Shown here: one piece after another, positions 28,411-38,249 of the stretch
How the letters are laid out: each line of letters begins with the position of its first letter
How positions within the stretch are numbered: the first letter of the stretch is position 1
Source: Deinococcus psychrotolerans
GTDB lineage: Bacteria > Deinococcota > Deinococci > Deinococcales > Deinococcaceae
NCBI RefSeq assembly: GCF_003860465.1
Contig: NZ_CP034183.1
Coordinates: 2,116,001-2,180,000, forward strand
Direction: 5' to 3'
Length of the DNA stretch: 64,000 nucleotides
Made by a program: the position numbers and the translations under genes
The notes under the pieces: model-generated
The model's database searches: none
Seen by the model: the letters and a program-made list of their open reading frames with translations, nothing else
What the model was told of the DNA's origin: nothing

Positions 28411-29006
28411 AGCGGCCTCACTTTGGCATTGACCATCTGGGTGCGGCGGCGCACCAGCGGGTGCGGGTCTTGTTGCAAGAGCTTTAAGACTTCCGGCGGC
28501 AGGGCGGGGTGGGCCGCCAGCGAGAGCCGCACGCCGTAATCGGGGTCGGCAGCGAGGCTGGCGAGCACTTCGGCGGGCAAATCGGGGTGCTGGGCCACCG
28601 CCGCCCGCAGTTGCCATTCGCCTCTGGCGGCGAGTTGGCGCAGCCGGGTTTCGCTCAGCGCGGCGCGGCCCGCCACCGCCCACTGCGCCTGCGGGTCGCT
28701 GTGACGCATCGCCAGTTCCTGAATCCACTCGGGAGCGGCGTCCACAGCGGCGAGGCGGGCCAAGCTGCGGCCCGTCCAGCGCTGGATGTGCTGCATCTGG
28801 GCCAGCCGGAGCAGCGGCAGCGCGGGGTTGGCAATCACCGCTTCGGGAAAGTCGGCGGCGAGGCTACCCAGCACTTCGGCGGGCGTATTAGGATGGCGGG
28901 CTACTGCTTCACGCAGAGGGGGCGCGGCGCTGCGGGCAAGGCGGGTGAGTTCCTCGGCAGTGGCGCTGGGCGCGGGCAGGCCGGTTTGAAGATCGGGCGC
29001 GGTCAT
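28407..29006 (-). CDS. Leucine-rich-repeat-variant (LRV) protein
   Basis: 199 aa built from about six to seven repeats of roughly 24 residues with the pattern VAxHPxxPxEVLxxLAxD (for example VARHPNTPAEVLGSLAAD, VAQHPDLPAEVLASLAAD, LAAHPALPPEVLKLLQQD). This is the LRV/HEAT-like solenoid of helices. LRV proteins from nitrogen fixers carry an N-terminal 4Fe-4S cluster; no cysteines are present here. Probably a protein-binding scaffold. It heads an overlapping run with DUF2239 and the exonuclease. Confidence 0.83.
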   Translation of the reverse strand: MTAPDLQTGLPAPSATAEELTRLARSAAPPLREAVARHPNTPAEVLGSLAADFPEAVIANPALPLLRLAQMQHIQRWTGRSLARLAAVDAAPEWIQELAMRHSDPQAQWAVAGRAALSETRLRQLAARGEWQLRAAVAQHPDLPAEVLASLAADPDYGVRLSLAAHPALPPEVLKLLQQDPHPLVRRRTQMVNAKVRPL

Positions 29007-29010
29007 GCCC

Positions 29011-29208
29011 TTATTCTGAACGCCCCGCGTTGTCCAGTGTGAGCGGAAGGGACACCAAGTCCAGCCAGCGGCCGAATGTGTGCCCGACCCGTAACGGCTT
29101 CAGCAGGGCGCGGCCCACTTGGCCGCCGCATGCCGTTCCGCAGACATAGACGCTGTTCGAGTCGCTAGCCAGAGTAAGTTTATGTATGTTTCCCTTGAGC
29201 TTTGACAC
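29011..29208 (-). CDS. Possible small protein upstream of the LRV gene
   Basis: A 65-codon frame from a GTG start (after GGCGGG) ends in TAA 5 bp before the LRV ATG, an operon-like distance. The product contains SDSNSVYVCGTACGG and no recognised domain. Codon third positions are moderately GC-rich in the second half only. It may be non-coding leader instead. Confidence 0.3.
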   Translation of the reverse strand: MSKLKGNIHKLTLASDSNSVYVCGTACGGQVGRALLKPLRVGHTFGRWLDLVSLPLTLDNAGRSE

Positions 29209-29273
29209 CCCGCCTAAGGGTTGGCTCAGGCGCGGTGCTTCTTGGGCGGTGCAAGTTCGCAATTCTCAACAAC

Positions 29274-30407
29274 TCACCCTGTTTGTAGAAAGACCACCTG
29301 AGCGGGTGGGGTGTTCAATTGCGCTCCTTTCTCGCTGGGTGTCACAAAGTAAAACGCCAGTGCCAGCAGCAAATACACCGCGATCAGCATCACGCCTTCA
29401 AACCAGGTCGCCTCGCCGTCTTTGGTTACGGTCGTCACGATCAGCGCCACCGCCACAATAGCCACCAGTTCCAGTGGACTGGAAAACACCAAATTCATCG
29501 GCTTGCCGATCAAGTACGAAATAATCACCAGCAGCGGCGCAGTAAACAGGGCTACTTGAATGGTCGCGCCTATGGCGATATTGATGGCCAGCCCAATTTT
29601 GCCTTGCCGCGCAAAGTAACTGCCCGCGATGTACTCGGCAAAGTTGCCCACCACCGCCAGCACGATAATGCCCAGAAAAAATGGACTGAGGCCCAGCGCT
29701 GCGCTGCTGGCGTCCAGCGCACCGGAGAGCATCTCGGATTCCAACGCGATGATGGCCGTTGCGCCCAGGAGCACCGCTGCCGCCTTCCAGGTCGGCCAGA
29801 GCGTGCCTTGGTGCTCCTCTTCTTCCAGCGCGAACACGTCTTTGTGCGTCACCAGCGTATAGACCAAGTTCAGGCCGTAGACCAGAATCAGCACCACCGC
29901 CACGCCCAAACTCAGGTATTCGTCTAAGTTGTTGCGGGCGGCGGCGCTTCCGGCTTCAAAGGCAGGCAGCCGCTCGGTCAAATCGAACAGGGCGGGCAGC
30001 AGCAAGGCCACCACCACCAAAAACAGCATCGAATTGAGCTGCCCAGCGTTCGCGCCGCTGAATTTCTGGCGGCTGCGGCCAAAGCTGCCGATCAAGATGG
30101 CCAGCCCCAGCCCCAGCAGCCCATTGCCGATGATGCTGCCGGTGATCTGCGCTTTCACCACAGCGGTGTTGCCCGCCAGCAGCACGAAAATGGCAATAAT
30201 CAACTCGGCGAGGTTGCCAAAGGTGACGTTGAGCAGCCCGCCGATGGTCTGTCCTGCGCGGGCGGCGACCTGTTCGGTGGCCTTCCTGAGCCAGTCGGCC
30301 AGCGGAATGATCGCCACCGTGGACGCCCCGAATACCCACAGCGGCGGCGCATGAAAGACGTATTCCAGCAGCAGACTGATCGGGATAAAGGCCAGCAAGA
30401 GATTCAT
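29274..30407 (-). CDS. Ca2+/H+ antiporter of the CaCA family (CAX type)
   Basis: 377 aa, eleven or so membrane helices in two inverted halves. The cation-site repeats are [13 protein letters not shown] (first half) and [13 protein letters not shown] (second half), each with the essential Glu. An acidic loop with consecutive Glu residues ([10 protein letters not shown]) separates the halves, as in other CAX proteins. It expels Ca2+ (possibly Mn2+) in exchange for protons. No riboswitch structure is evident in the 134 bp before the start. Confidence 0.92.
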   Translation of the reverse strand: MNLLLAFIPISLLLEYVFHAPPLWVFGASTVAIIPLADWLRKATEQVAARAGQTIGGLLNVTFGNLAELIIAIFVLLAGNTAVVKAQITGSIIGNGLLGLGLAILIGSFGRSRQKFSGANAGQLNSMLFLVVVALLLPALFDLTERLPAFEAGSAAARNNLDEYLSLGVAVVLILVYGLNLVYTLVTHKDVFALEEEEHQGTLWPTWKAAAVLLGATAIIALESEMLSGALDASSAALGLSPFFLGIIVLAVVGNFAEYIAGSYFARQGKIGLAINIAIGATIQVALFTAPLLVIISYLIGKPMNLVFSSPLELVAIVAVALIVTTVTKDGEATWFEGVMLIAVYLLLALAFYFVTPSEKGAQLNTPPAQVVFLQTG

Positions 30408-30541
30408 AGCGCTGACAATAGGGGATGGACAGGGGCGCGTGGGAGCTTGGGGGGAAGCTGAATGTTGGGCTGTTCTTTAGCACCGCCAAGCGTAAGCCTC
30501 AGCCCGCACCCCGCCGCCTCCCTGCTCTAGAATCTCCCTTG

Positions 30542-31783
30542 ATGCCTGCCCAAACCCGAACCCTCGCCAGCGGCCTGACCGTGGCCTTTGAGCGCCGCGC
30601 CACCCCCGGTTTTTCCTTCCATTTGCGCCTGCCGCTGGGCAGCGCCCACGATCCCGCAGGGCAGGAAGGCACAGCGGGCTTGGTGGAAGAATGGCTCTAC
30701 AAAGGCGCGGGTGCGTTCAGCGCTCGGCAATTCCAAGATGCCCTAGACGACCTCGGCGTGCGGCGCGGCGGCGGGATAGACGCCGAGGCCACCTACTTTT
30801 CCGGCAGCGGCCTGAATGAAGACCTCTCCGGAGCGCTGCGCCTCTACGCCGATCTGCTGCGCCGCCCCCACCTGCCCGCAGGCGAATTGCCGGTGCTGCT
30901 CGATCTGGCCCGTCAGGATTTGGAAAGTTCGCAGGACAATCCCGCCGAGCGGCTGGGCCTGGAAGCGCGGCGAATGGTCTTCGGAACAAGCGGCTATGCC
31001 CACCCCACCAGCGGAACGGTGCAGGGCCTCAGCCAAATCACCCCCGACACTGCCCGCGCCTTTTGGCAGCGCTACGGCGCGGGCGGCAGCATCCTCAGCG
31101 TGGTGGCCGACACGCAGGCCGAGGCAGTCTTTGATCTGGCCGACGAATTGTTCGGTGATTGGCAGACAGCAGACACCGAGCCAGTGCCGCTGACGCCGAT
31201 GCTGGGCACCACTTCGCACCTCAAAGGCGACAGCCAGCAGACCCACTTCACCTTCACCGGGCGCGGCATTTCGCCGCTCTCGCCGGACTGGTTGGCTTGG
31301 CACCTCTCGCTCACCGCTTTGTCGGGCGGGAGCGCCAGCCGCCTGTTTCAAGCGGTGCGCGAAGACCGGGGACTGGCCTACAGTGTCCATGCTGGCCCGC
31401 AGGTGGTGGGCGGGGTGGGCCTCATCAGCGGTTACGCGGCCAGCACTCCCCAACGCGCTCCCGAAACGCTGAGCGTGATGCTCGGCGAACTGCGCCGCTG
31501 GCAAGCCGGACTGGAGGGGGCCGAGTTTGACCGCGCCAAAAACGCTTTGATGGCCAGCACGGTTTTCGGCTCCGAGAGCATCCGCGCCCGCAGCGGCGGG
31601 ATGGCCCGCGACTTGGCCGTTTTCGGGCGGGTGCGCGAGGCCAGCGAAATGAGAACTGAAATTGCCGAGTTGACTTTAGAGCGCGTCAATACTTTTCTGT
31701 CTGGTTACGACTTGGGCGAACTCAGTTTGGCGTCGCTCGGCCCGGTGCCTTTGTCACTCAAAGCGGAGGCAGCCCATGTCTGA
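30542..31783 (+). CDS. M16 peptidase-like subunit without catalytic motif
   Basis: 413 aa with the two-lobed M16 fold. At the place of the inverted zinc motif HxxEH this protein has LVEEW, so the zinc ligands are lost, as in regulatory subunits of heterodimeric M16 enzymes. The C-terminal arginine/tyrosine substrate-binding motif is partly kept (EDRGLAYSV). The start has a TAGAAT box 8 nt upstream. It overlaps the active paralogue by 8 nt, so equal amounts are expected. Confidence 0.9.
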   Translation: MPAQTRTLASGLTVAFERRATPGFSFHLRLPLGSAHDPAGQEGTAGLVEEWLYKGAGAFSARQFQDALDDLGVRRGGGIDAEATYFSGSGLNEDLSGALRLYADLLRRPHLPAGELPVLLDLARQDLESSQDNPAERLGLEARRMVFGTSGYAHPTSGTVQGLSQITPDTARAFWQRYGAGGSILSVVADTQAEAVFDLADELFGDWQTADTEPVPLTPMLGTTSHLKGDSQQTHFTFTGRGISPLSPDWLAWHLSLTALSGGSASRLFQAVREDRGLAYSVHAGPQVVGGVGLISGYAASTPQRAPETLSVMLGELRRWQAGLEGAEFDRAKNALMASTVFGSESIRARSGGMARDLAVFGRVREASEMRTEIAELTLERVNTFLSGYDLGELSLASLGPVPLSLKAEAAHV

Positions 31784-33020
31784 AACCACTCTCCTCAAGC
31801 CCACCAAGCACGTGCTGAGCAGCGGCCTGACCGTGCTGCTAGAACGCGATCCCGACGCCCAAACGTTAGCAATGGGCTACTTCGTGGGCACCGGAGCCAG
31901 AGACGAGCGGCCCGCCGAGCTGGGTGCGTCGCACTTTTTGGAACACCTGATGTTCAAAGGCTCCGAATCCGTCAGCGCCCTCGATCTCAATACCCGCTTG
32001 GACGCGCTGGGCGGGCAGGCCAACGCCTTTACCAGCGAGGAAGCCACGGTGTATCACGCGGCCAGCTTGCCCGAACAAGCCGGCGAGCTGCTCAGCGCCC
32101 TCAGTGTGCTGCTGACGCCGGCCCTGCGCCCTGAGGAAGTCAGCACCGAGCGCGGAGTGATTTTGGAAGAAATTGAGATGTACGCCGATCAGCCCGACTC
32201 GCGCCTCATGGACATCCTGAACGCCGAATACTGGGGTGAACATCCGCTGGGCCACTTGGTGCTGGGTACGGCGCAAACGGTCAGCGCTTTGACACCTGAG
32301 GTGCTGCGCCGCAACTTTGCTGAGCGCTACGCTGCGCCGAATATCACGCTGGCGGTCTGCGGCCAATTTGACGAGCAGGCGGTACTGGACGCCGCCGAGC
32401 AAGCCTGTGCCGAGTGGCCCCGCCATTCGTTCGAGCGGCAAATCACGCCCCACGTTCCCCAAAGCGGCCTGAGCGTGACGCCTGACCCCGAGCTCAGCCG
32501 CGCTCAGGTGGCGCTGGCCGCACCGGGCCTCAGCAACGCCGACCCGCTGCGCGAAGCGGCCCACGTGCTGACCGAGATCATCGGCGGCGAAAACGGTCGG
32601 CTCTACTGGGCTTTGGTGGACACCGGCCTGTGTGACAGCGCTGACCTCTCACACGCCGAGTACGACGGTGCGGGCATGTTCGTGGGCGGCTTTTCCTGCG
32701 ACCCGCCGCGTACCCAAGAAGTTCTGGACGCTTACCGCGCCGTGCTGGGTGAAGTGCAAAACGGCGGCATCACCGACCTCGAAGTGCGCCGAGCTGCCCG
32801 CAAAATCGCGGTGGGGGCGCTGCTGAGAAGTGGCACGCCGCAGGGCCGTTTGTTTAGCCTCGGCATGGATTATCTGGCACGCGGCGAACTCATCAGCGCC
32901 TCGGAGAGCGTGCGCCGTTACGCTGACGTGACGCCAGAGCAAGTCCGCGCCGTGCTGGAGCGCAGACCATTTGATGTATTGCGGGTGGCGGTGCTGGGGC
33001 CGGTTGGGGAATTGGTTTAG
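31776..33020 (+). CDS. M16 family zinc metalloprotease, catalytic subunit
   Basis: 414 aa with the inverted zinc motif HFLEH in [14 protein letters not shown] near residues 52-56 and the distal Glu in [10 protein letters not shown] about 75 residues later. No signal peptide, so cytoplasmic. Together with the overlapping LVEEW-bearing neighbour it should form a mitochondrial-processing-peptidase-like clamshell dimer that degrades peptides. The start codon ATG has GGAGGC about 6 nt upstream, inside the end of the partner gene. Confidence 0.94.
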   Translation: MSETTLLKPTKHVLSSGLTVLLERDPDAQTLAMGYFVGTGARDERPAELGASHFLEHLMFKGSESVSALDLNTRLDALGGQANAFTSEEATVYHAASLPEQAGELLSALSVLLTPALRPEEVSTERGVILEEIEMYADQPDSRLMDILNAEYWGEHPLGHLVLGTAQTVSALTPEVLRRNFAERYAAPNITLAVCGQFDEQAVLDAAEQACAEWPRHSFERQITPHVPQSGLSVTPDPELSRAQVALAAPGLSNADPLREAAHVLTEIIGGENGRLYWALVDTGLCDSADLSHAEYDGAGMFVGGFSCDPPRTQEVLDAYRAVLGEVQNGGITDLEVRRAARKIAVGALLRSGTPQGRLFSLGMDYLARGELISASESVRRYADVTPEQVRAVLERRPFDVLRVAVLGPVGELV

Positions 33021-33098
33021 GGGCTTACTCTTTGATATTTACACTGAGGAAGACGCTTTCTTTCAGGTTGGCGGCGATCCAGCGCTGAAACTGGTGGT

Positions 33099-33560
33099 TT
33101 ACCCCTCTGTTGGGTCGGAAGGCGAAACCCACTCCCCCAGCAAATACGCCAGCCGCGTCTGCGCTCCTTCCTGACTCCCGTACACGCTCCGCAGCAGTTC
33201 ACCGCCCGGCGCGAAGGCCAGCCAGTGCGGCGTGCCTTGGGTCTGCCAGAACTCGGCCACCGAGCCGTCCAAATCCAGCGCGACGGGAAACGGCAACTTG
33301 GCGTAGTCACGGGCAAAGTTAAGTAACTGCGGCTCAACTTGCTCACGCGCATAAAAGCGGTGGCCCCGGCTGGTGTGAACTGCCAGCAAGTTCACCGAAT
33401 CCCCAAACTCGGCGTGCAGACGCCGCATAAACGGAATGCCCCGCGACACGCAGGCTGGGCATTCCAAGCTAAAAAACTGCACCAGTCCGGGCCGCGTCCA
33501 CTCGGCAGGGTCGGGCACGGCGTTCAGATGCACAAATTCGGTGGGAGCAGGCCAGCGCAC
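33099..33560 (-). CDS. Thioredoxin-fold protein with CPAC motif
   Basis: 153 aa. The redox motif CPAC lies near residue 35 after VQFFSLE, in the place of the thioredoxin active site, and the cis-Pro is in TPHWLAFAPGG. No signal peptide, so it is probably cytoplasmic, a TlpA/thiol-reductase relative. It diverges from the solute-binding protein gene with about 24 bp between starts. Confidence 0.8.
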   Translation of the reverse strand: MRWPAPTEFVHLNAVPDPAEWTRPGLVQFFSLECPACVSRGIPFMRRLHAEFGDSVNLLAVHTSRGHRFYAREQVEPQLLNFARDYAKLPFPVALDLDGSVAEFWQTQGTPHWLAFAPGGELLRSVYGSQEGAQTRLAYLLGEWVSPSDPTEG

Positions 33561-33584
33561 AGCAGCAGTATTCCACGCGCTAGC

Positions 33585-34355
33585 ATGCTCAGCATGTTAC
33601 GTTCTCTGCTCGCGTTGTCGGCGCTGCTGCTCATTCCAACTTCTCTGGCGACCAGTGTGGCCGAAGTCAAGAAAAAAGGTGTGCTGGTGCTCGGCACCGA
33701 TCCCACCTTTCAGCCGTTTGAATTCAAAGGCGAAGACGGCAGCATTCAGGGCTTTGACATCGACATTGCCAAAGCGGTGGCCAAAGATTTGGGCGTCAAA
33801 CTCCAGATTCAGGCGGTGGGCTTCGGCGCACTGATGCCGCAGTCGGTTACCTCGGGGCGGGTGGACATGGCCATGAGCGCCATTACCATCACGTCTGAGC
33901 GGGCCAAAGTGGTGAGTTTCAGTTCGCCGTATTACCGTAGCGCCCAGGTCTTTATCGTCAAGGCGGGCAATCCGAGTAAGTTCGCTTGGCCCGCCGACGT
34001 CAAAAACATCAACATCGGGGTGCAGGCCACCACCACCGGCCAATTCGCGGCCAACGACACCCTCAAGCCCAAGGGAGCCAACCTCAAGGTCTATGACGAC
34101 TTCGCGGCGGGCCTCGCCGACGTGCAGGCGGGCCGAATCGTAGCGCTGATCGGCGACGCGCCCACAGTCACCGACCTTAAACGGCGCTTGCCCGGCCAGT
34201 TTGATCAAGCCGGCAAAGCGCTGGTGGCCGAAGATTACGGCGCTGTGTTCAAGAAAGGAAGCGACCTCGCCGCCGCCGCCGACAAAACCTTGGCCCGTAT
34301 GAAAAAAAGCGGCGAATATCAAAAACTGCTCGACAAGTGGATTGTGCAAAAGTGA
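33585..34355 (+). CDS. Family 3 amino-acid ABC substrate-binding protein (orphan)
   Basis: 256 aa. Signal peptide (MLRSLLALSALLLIPTSLA region), then the type II periplasmic fold: GVLVLGTDPTFQPFEFK, GFDIDIAKAVAKDLG and DMAMSAITITSERAKVV. No permease or ATPase gene lies beside it. TAGCAT abuts the start, so the mRNA is probably leaderless; an ATG three codons later is an alternative start. Ligand probably polar amino acids, by family only. Confidence 0.88.
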   Translation: MLSMLRSLLALSALLLIPTSLATSVAEVKKKGVLVLGTDPTFQPFEFKGEDGSIQGFDIDIAKAVAKDLGVKLQIQAVGFGALMPQSVTSGRVDMAMSAITITSERAKVVSFSSPYYRSAQVFIVKAGNPSKFAWPADVKNINIGVQATTTGQFAANDTLKPKGANLKVYDDFAAGLADVQAGRIVALIGDAPTVTDLKRRLPGQFDQAGKALVAEDYGAVFKKGSDLAAAADKTLARMKKSGEYQKLLDKWIVQK

Positions 34356-34409
34356 TTTGAGCCGCGCTCTGAGGATTCCTCACCCGTAAGGCTGCTAGAT
34401 TGACGACCG

Positions 34410-35573
34410 ATGTGGTTTCGTGTCTTTTTGCTGCTGGCTCTCGCGGGTCTGGTGGCCCTCATTTCTCCGGCTGTGCCCGCACTGCTCAAGTACGGCGCTG
34501 TTCCTTCGGCCCCCGTACGCCCTGTGAACTTGCTGCTGGCGGGCGTCACTCCTGAATACGACGAGACTTCGGCGGTGTGGCCCTGGCCGGCCAAGCCTGA
34601 AGCGTATACCTACCTCACCGACACCATCGTGCTGGCGCAGTTGCGGGCGAGCGGCGAGGTGGAGCTGCTCAGTATTCCCCGCGATACCTGGGTCAACATT
34701 CCTTCTGTTGGGGGCAGTCAGGCGGGCTACGGCAAAATCAACGCCGCCAACCGGCGCGGCGGTCCCGAAGTGCTGGTTCAAGCGGTGCAAAACCTGACTG
34801 GCCTGCCGGTAGACGGTTACGCCCTGCTCAGCCTCAACGCCCTGCGCGACCTGACCAACGCTTCCGGCGGCGTTGATGTGAATGTGCCGGAGCGGATGCA
34901 GTACGACGACAACGCCGGAAAGCTGCATGTGGATTTGCAGCCGGGAATGCAGCACCTCAGCGGCCCGCAGGTCGAAGGCTTTTTGCGCTTTCGCCACGAC
35001 AATCTGGGCGATATTGGCCGCGTGACCCGCCAGCAGCTTTATTTGCAGTCGCTCAGCCAAAAGCTGACGAGTCCGCTCAACGTCTGGCGCTGGCCCAGCG
35101 TGATTGGGGCGCTTGACCGCAACACTAAAGCGGGCCTGAGCCGTGAGGTGATTTCGCACACGCTCGGGGCACTGCTCTCCGGCCCCAAAATCAACACCCA
35201 CACCTTACCCGGCGATTTTGGCCCGTCAGGAACATGGACGGCCAATCGCAGCGAGATTCGCGCCCTCATCTCCAAGTCGTTTAGTGATCCCAGCGACCCC
35301 AGAAGCCGCAGCGTGGCGATTGCCAATATCGACGCTCCAGCAGGCGCGGCCCGCGCCCTCCAAGACAAATTGGTGGCGGCGGGTTACAGCAACGTCTGGA
35401 TCGTGAATTTGCAGCGCGGTCAAGCGCCGACCACCTTCATCGCAGGTGCGGCGGGCGCGGCGCTCAGCGGCCTCAGGGCGGATCTGGGTTACGGTCAGGT
35501 ACAGGCGGCAGGCGGCGCAGCGGGTGCGGATCTCACGATTTTGCTGGGCAGCGACACGCCCGTGCCGAACTGA
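34410..35573 (+). CDS. LytR-CpsA-Psr (LCP) family protein
   Basis: 387 aa. An N-terminal membrane anchor (LFLLLALAGLVALISPAVPALL) precedes the LCP domain (about 45-190) with DTIVLAQL, the family motif SIPRDTWV (Arg) and late FRHDNLGDIGRVTRQQ (Arg cluster). A C-terminal LytR_C-like domain follows. LCP enzymes attach glycopolymers to peptidoglycan or related envelope acceptors. TAGATT 8 nt upstream of the ATG fits leaderless transcription. Confidence 0.9.
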   Translation: MWFRVFLLLALAGLVALISPAVPALLKYGAVPSAPVRPVNLLLAGVTPEYDETSAVWPWPAKPEAYTYLTDTIVLAQLRASGEVELLSIPRDTWVNIPSVGGSQAGYGKINAANRRGGPEVLVQAVQNLTGLPVDGYALLSLNALRDLTNASGGVDVNVPERMQYDDNAGKLHVDLQPGMQHLSGPQVEGFLRFRHDNLGDIGRVTRQQLYLQSLSQKLTSPLNVWRWPSVIGALDRNTKAGLSREVISHTLGALLSGPKINTHTLPGDFGPSGTWTANRSEIRALISKSFSDPSDPRSRSVAIANIDAPAGAARALQDKLVAAGYSNVWIVNLQRGQAPTTFIAGAAGAALSGLRADLGYGQVQAAGGAAGADLTILLGSDTPVPN

Positions 35574-35600
35574 GGGAAGGTAAGAACCGCCGCCTCTGCT

Positions 35601-36092
35601 TCAAACCCGTAGTTCGTACAGCGCCACATCGTAGCCATGCACCACTTTGCGCCCGCGCACTTCAAAGCCGAATTGCTCGTAAATGGCCCGCAGCTTGGGA
35701 CGGTTCCAGGTGGTGTCCAGTCGCAAGAAGGTGCAGCCCTCAGCTCTTGCTTCGCTAACCGCCGCTTCCAGCATTAGCTGCGCCAACCCTTGCCCCTGAA
35801 ACTCAGGCGGCACGCCGAGCTTGTGGAGGTAAAGCGCTTCTCCCACTAAAGCGTCGGGCCAAAAGTCGGGGTCGGCGGCCAGCAGCACCATCGTGGCCGC
35901 CGCTTGGCCGCCCAACCAGCCGAGGCGAAAGCTGGCAGGCGGATACTGCGCTGTCAAGCGCTCCACCGTCATGGCGGAGTGCGGCCAGAGGGATTCGCCA
36001 CGTGCTTGCAAGTTGCGGGCGGCGGCTTCCAGAATGCCGGCGCACAGCGGGAGTTCAGTCAGTTGAGCGGGCCGGACAGTCCAACTGAGCAT
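35601..36092 (-). CDS. GNAT family N-acetyltransferase
   Basis: 163 aa with the acetyl-CoA binding motif A at about residues 90-110 (KLGVPPEFQGQGLAQLML, where QGQGLA is the pyrophosphate loop) and a C-terminal YEQFGFEVRGR strand typical of GNAT motif B. Substrate unknown. An AGTCTA (TAGACT on its strand) box 5 nt from the ATG fits a leaderless start. Confidence 0.85.
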   Translation of the reverse strand: MLSWTVRPAQLTELPLCAGILEAAARNLQARGESLWPHSAMTVERLTAQYPPASFRLGWLGGQAAATMVLLAADPDFWPDALVGEALYLHKLGVPPEFQGQGLAQLMLEAAVSEARAEGCTFLRLDTTWNRPKLRAIYEQFGFEVRGRKVVHGYDVALYELRV

Positions 36093-36140
36093 GCTGAAGT
36101 CTAGAGCAAACCAGCCGCTTCAGTTCTGCCCGTACCTCGC

Positions 36141-36695
36141 TTATGTTCCCAGCGGCGGAGCGGCCTCGATCCCCGTGGCCCACAGCGCCGCGCCGCGCCG
36201 TTCCAGCCGCACACGCGGCAGCGGAGCGCGGGCCTTGCCGAACACCGCTTCACCCGAGCGCAGCGGATCGAAGACGCTGAAATGGCAGGGGCAACCGAGC
36301 CGGGGCATATTGTCCGGCGGGCGGTAACTGAAGCTGAAGGCCAGCACTTCGGGGTCTTTGACCAGGTTGACAGTGCAGCCCAAATGGGTACAGATTCGGC
36401 TGAAGGCGGCGTAGTGCTGCCCGTCCACCTCCAAGCTGCCGAGCGTGGCGGCGGGCAAGCGCAGCAGGATGCAGGGCCGCTTGTCGTAGCTAAATGCTTG
36501 CTGTGCCCACTCGCCGCTGAGCGCCGTCAGTGCCGCCACGCGCACGGCTGTTCCCGTCACAAAGTCAGGCGCACTGGGCTTTTCTTTGCCAAACGTGATG
36601 CGGCTGGCGTAGTAGCCCATATAGCCGAAGACGCCCACCGTCGCGCCGACCGGCAGCAGCCACCATTTTTCTAAAAGCTGACGGCGGGTGGGCAT
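36141..36695 (-). CDS. Rieske 2Fe-2S protein
   Basis: 184 aa. A twin-Arg-like start (PTRRQLLEK) and a membrane segment ([20 protein letters not shown]) anchor a Rieske domain. Cluster ligands are Cys102 and His104 in CTHLGC, then Cys135 and His138 in CPCH, with Cys107 and Cys137 forming the usual disulfide. No cytochrome b gene is adjacent. It lies 25 bp past the cytochrome c fusion gene and so is tied to the cytochrome c genes; a quinol:cytochrome c oxidoreductase role is inferred. Confidence 0.9.
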   Translation of the reverse strand: MPTRRQLLEKWWLLPVGATVGVFGYMGYYASRITFGKEKPSAPDFVTGTAVRVAALTALSGEWAQQAFSYDKRPCILLRLPAATLGSLEVDGQHYAAFSRICTHLGCTVNLVKDPEVLAFSFSYRPPDNMPRLGCPCHFSVFDPLRSGEAVFGKARAPLPRVRLERRGAALWATGIEAAPPLGT

Positions 36696-36720
36696 CAGCG
36701 AACCTGCCCTTCAGCCCCGC

Positions 36721-37749
36721 TCACTTCTGCCAGCCTTCCAACTTGCTCACCAGCGCTTCTAACTCCGCGCCCTTGATGTTGGGGTAAGCCGGCATAGCTC
36801 CCTTGCCATTTTGAATGACCGATTTCAGCTCGGCCCTGCTGAGGCGGCTCTCGTGCAGGTTGGGGCCGAGGCCGCCGCGCCCGCCCGCGCCGTGGCAACT
36901 GGCGCAGTTGGCCGCGTAGATTCGTGAAGCCGGGTCGGTTTGGGCCGTGCTGGCCCGCAACGTAGCGATCAAATCGTCGGCTTCGCGTCCGGCGGGATCT
37001 AAGCTCTGGTAGCGCTCCAGCGCGGCGAGGGCCAGCTTGGACTCGCCGAAATTGTTGAACGCGTAGCCGAGCAGCAACTGGCTTTCGGGGTCGCTCGGCG
37101 CGAGTTGGGCGGCGGTGCGAACCAGCAAAAAGGCTTGCGAGGCTTGCTGCTCGTTGGCCGGAGCGCTGCGGCCTTGCCCGGTCAGCAGCATGATGCCCAG
37201 CCGCCGCAGCGCTTTGGGCTGCTTGGGATCGAGCCGCAGCGCACTGGCGTAAGCGGCGCTGGCTTGGTCGTATTGGCCGGCGGTAAAGGCCGCGTCGCCC
37301 CACGCCAGATAAGCGGCTTGGGTTTGGCCGCGCTGCGCCTGCGCCTGCAAGCTCGGCAAGCTCAGGGCACTTTTGATGGCTGTTCCTTCGCCGCTGTCGA
37401 GCGCGGCCAATTGCCACTGCGGCACAAAGCTGAGTGCGCCCACGCCCACCACCGCTGCGGCCAGCACCACGCCGATCAGGGCGGGCGCGAATACGCTGCC
37501 GGATTTGGGCGCGGGCGGCAAGCCGTCGAGGGCACGCAGGCTGCGGGCGGCGCGGTTTTCCAAATCTGGGCGGCGGGCTTCATCCTCCAGGTCAATCAGT
37601 TCAGCCGTCAAAGCGTCGCGCTCACCTTCCAGACGCAGGCGCTCGGCAGCGTTGGGGTCGGCGGCGTTGCGGGCCCGCAGCGGCGAGACCACCGCCAGCA
37701 GCGCGGCCAAGCCCAGCAAGACCAGCAGCACGATCAGCAAAGCGTTCAC
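36721..37749 (-). CDS. CcmI-like TPR protein fused to a cytochrome c domain
   Basis: 342 aa. Membrane helix at 1-20, a coiled charged region of about 60 residues, a second helix near 90-110, TPR repeats about 140-250, and a C-terminal c-type haem domain with the CASCH motif near residue 281 and GAMPAYPNIKG for the axial Met. CcmI chaperones apocytochromes to the haem lyase; a covalent c-type haem on such a protein is unusual. GTG start overlaps ccmH by 4 nt. Confidence 0.86.
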   Translation of the reverse strand: MNALLIVLLVLLGLAALLAVVSPLRARNAADPNAAERLRLEGERDALTAELIDLEDEARRPDLENRAARSLRALDGLPPAPKSGSVFAPALIGVVLAAAVVGVGALSFVPQWQLAALDSGEGTAIKSALSLPSLQAQAQRGQTQAAYLAWGDAAFTAGQYDQASAAYASALRLDPKQPKALRRLGIMLLTGQGRSAPANEQQASQAFLLVRTAAQLAPSDPESQLLLGYAFNNFGESKLALAALERYQSLDPAGREADDLIATLRASTAQTDPASRIYAANCASCHGAGGRGGLGPNLHESRLSRAELKSVIQNGKGAMPAYPNIKGAELEALVSKLEGWQK

Positions 37750-38249
37750 GACTCCCCCCGCTGCTGCTCACGGCCAGCTTGGACTTGGGCGCGGATTTCG
37801 GCCAAATAGGGGTCTTCGGGTTCGTCGGCGTTGAGGGCGGGGTCAGCCGCCGTTTTGACGGGAGCAGCCGCGCCGCGCCGCTGACCGACCAAATAGCCCG
37901 TCAACGCCCCGCCGCCCAGTAGCAGCGCCAGAGACGGCAAAAGCCACAGCAGTTTTCCGGCAAAATCATTGGACGGCCTGAGCAGCACCCGCTGGCCGTA
38001 GCGCTCGCGAAAATAGTCGTAAATCTGCGCGTCCGTCTGCCCGGCTTGTGTCTGGGCGCTGATTTCTGAGAGCATCTGTTTGCTGATGTCGTTGCCGCTC
38101 TCGGTGATCGGCAGCACGTCGCGGCAAATCGGGCAGCGAATGCTGTTGCCGACGCGCGAAACTTGGCTTTGCTGCGCGGGGGTCAGCGGAGCGGCCAGCG
38201 CAGACGAAGCGAGCAGGAGAGCGGTCAGCAGGCGCTTGAGGGCCGACAT
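37746..38249 (-). CDS. ccmH: Cytochrome c maturation protein CcmH
   Basis: 167 aa. Signal peptide, then the redox motif IRCPICRD (Cys39, Cys42), where most CcmH proteins have LRCxxCQ. A helix (LLWLLPSLALLLGGGALTGYLV) anchors it at about 100-120. It reduces apocytochrome CxxCH before haem attachment. It overlaps ccmG by 1 nt and the CcmI-like fusion by 4 nt. Confidence 0.93.
   Translation of the reverse strand: MSALKRLLTALLLASSALAAPLTPAQQSQVSRVGNSIRCPICRDVLPITESGNDISKQMLSEISAQTQAGQTDAQIYDYFRERYGQRVLLRPSNDFAGKLLWLLPSLALLLGGGALTGYLVGQRRGAAAPVKTAADPALNADEPEDPYLAEIRAQVQAGREQQRGES

Noticed and set aside
29011..29262. A tmRNA or riboswitch in the gap between the LRV gene and the CAX gene
   Set aside because: I looked for a tag reading frame, tRNA-like ends and known riboswitch cores and found none; only a weak 65-codon frame remains (listed at low confidence).
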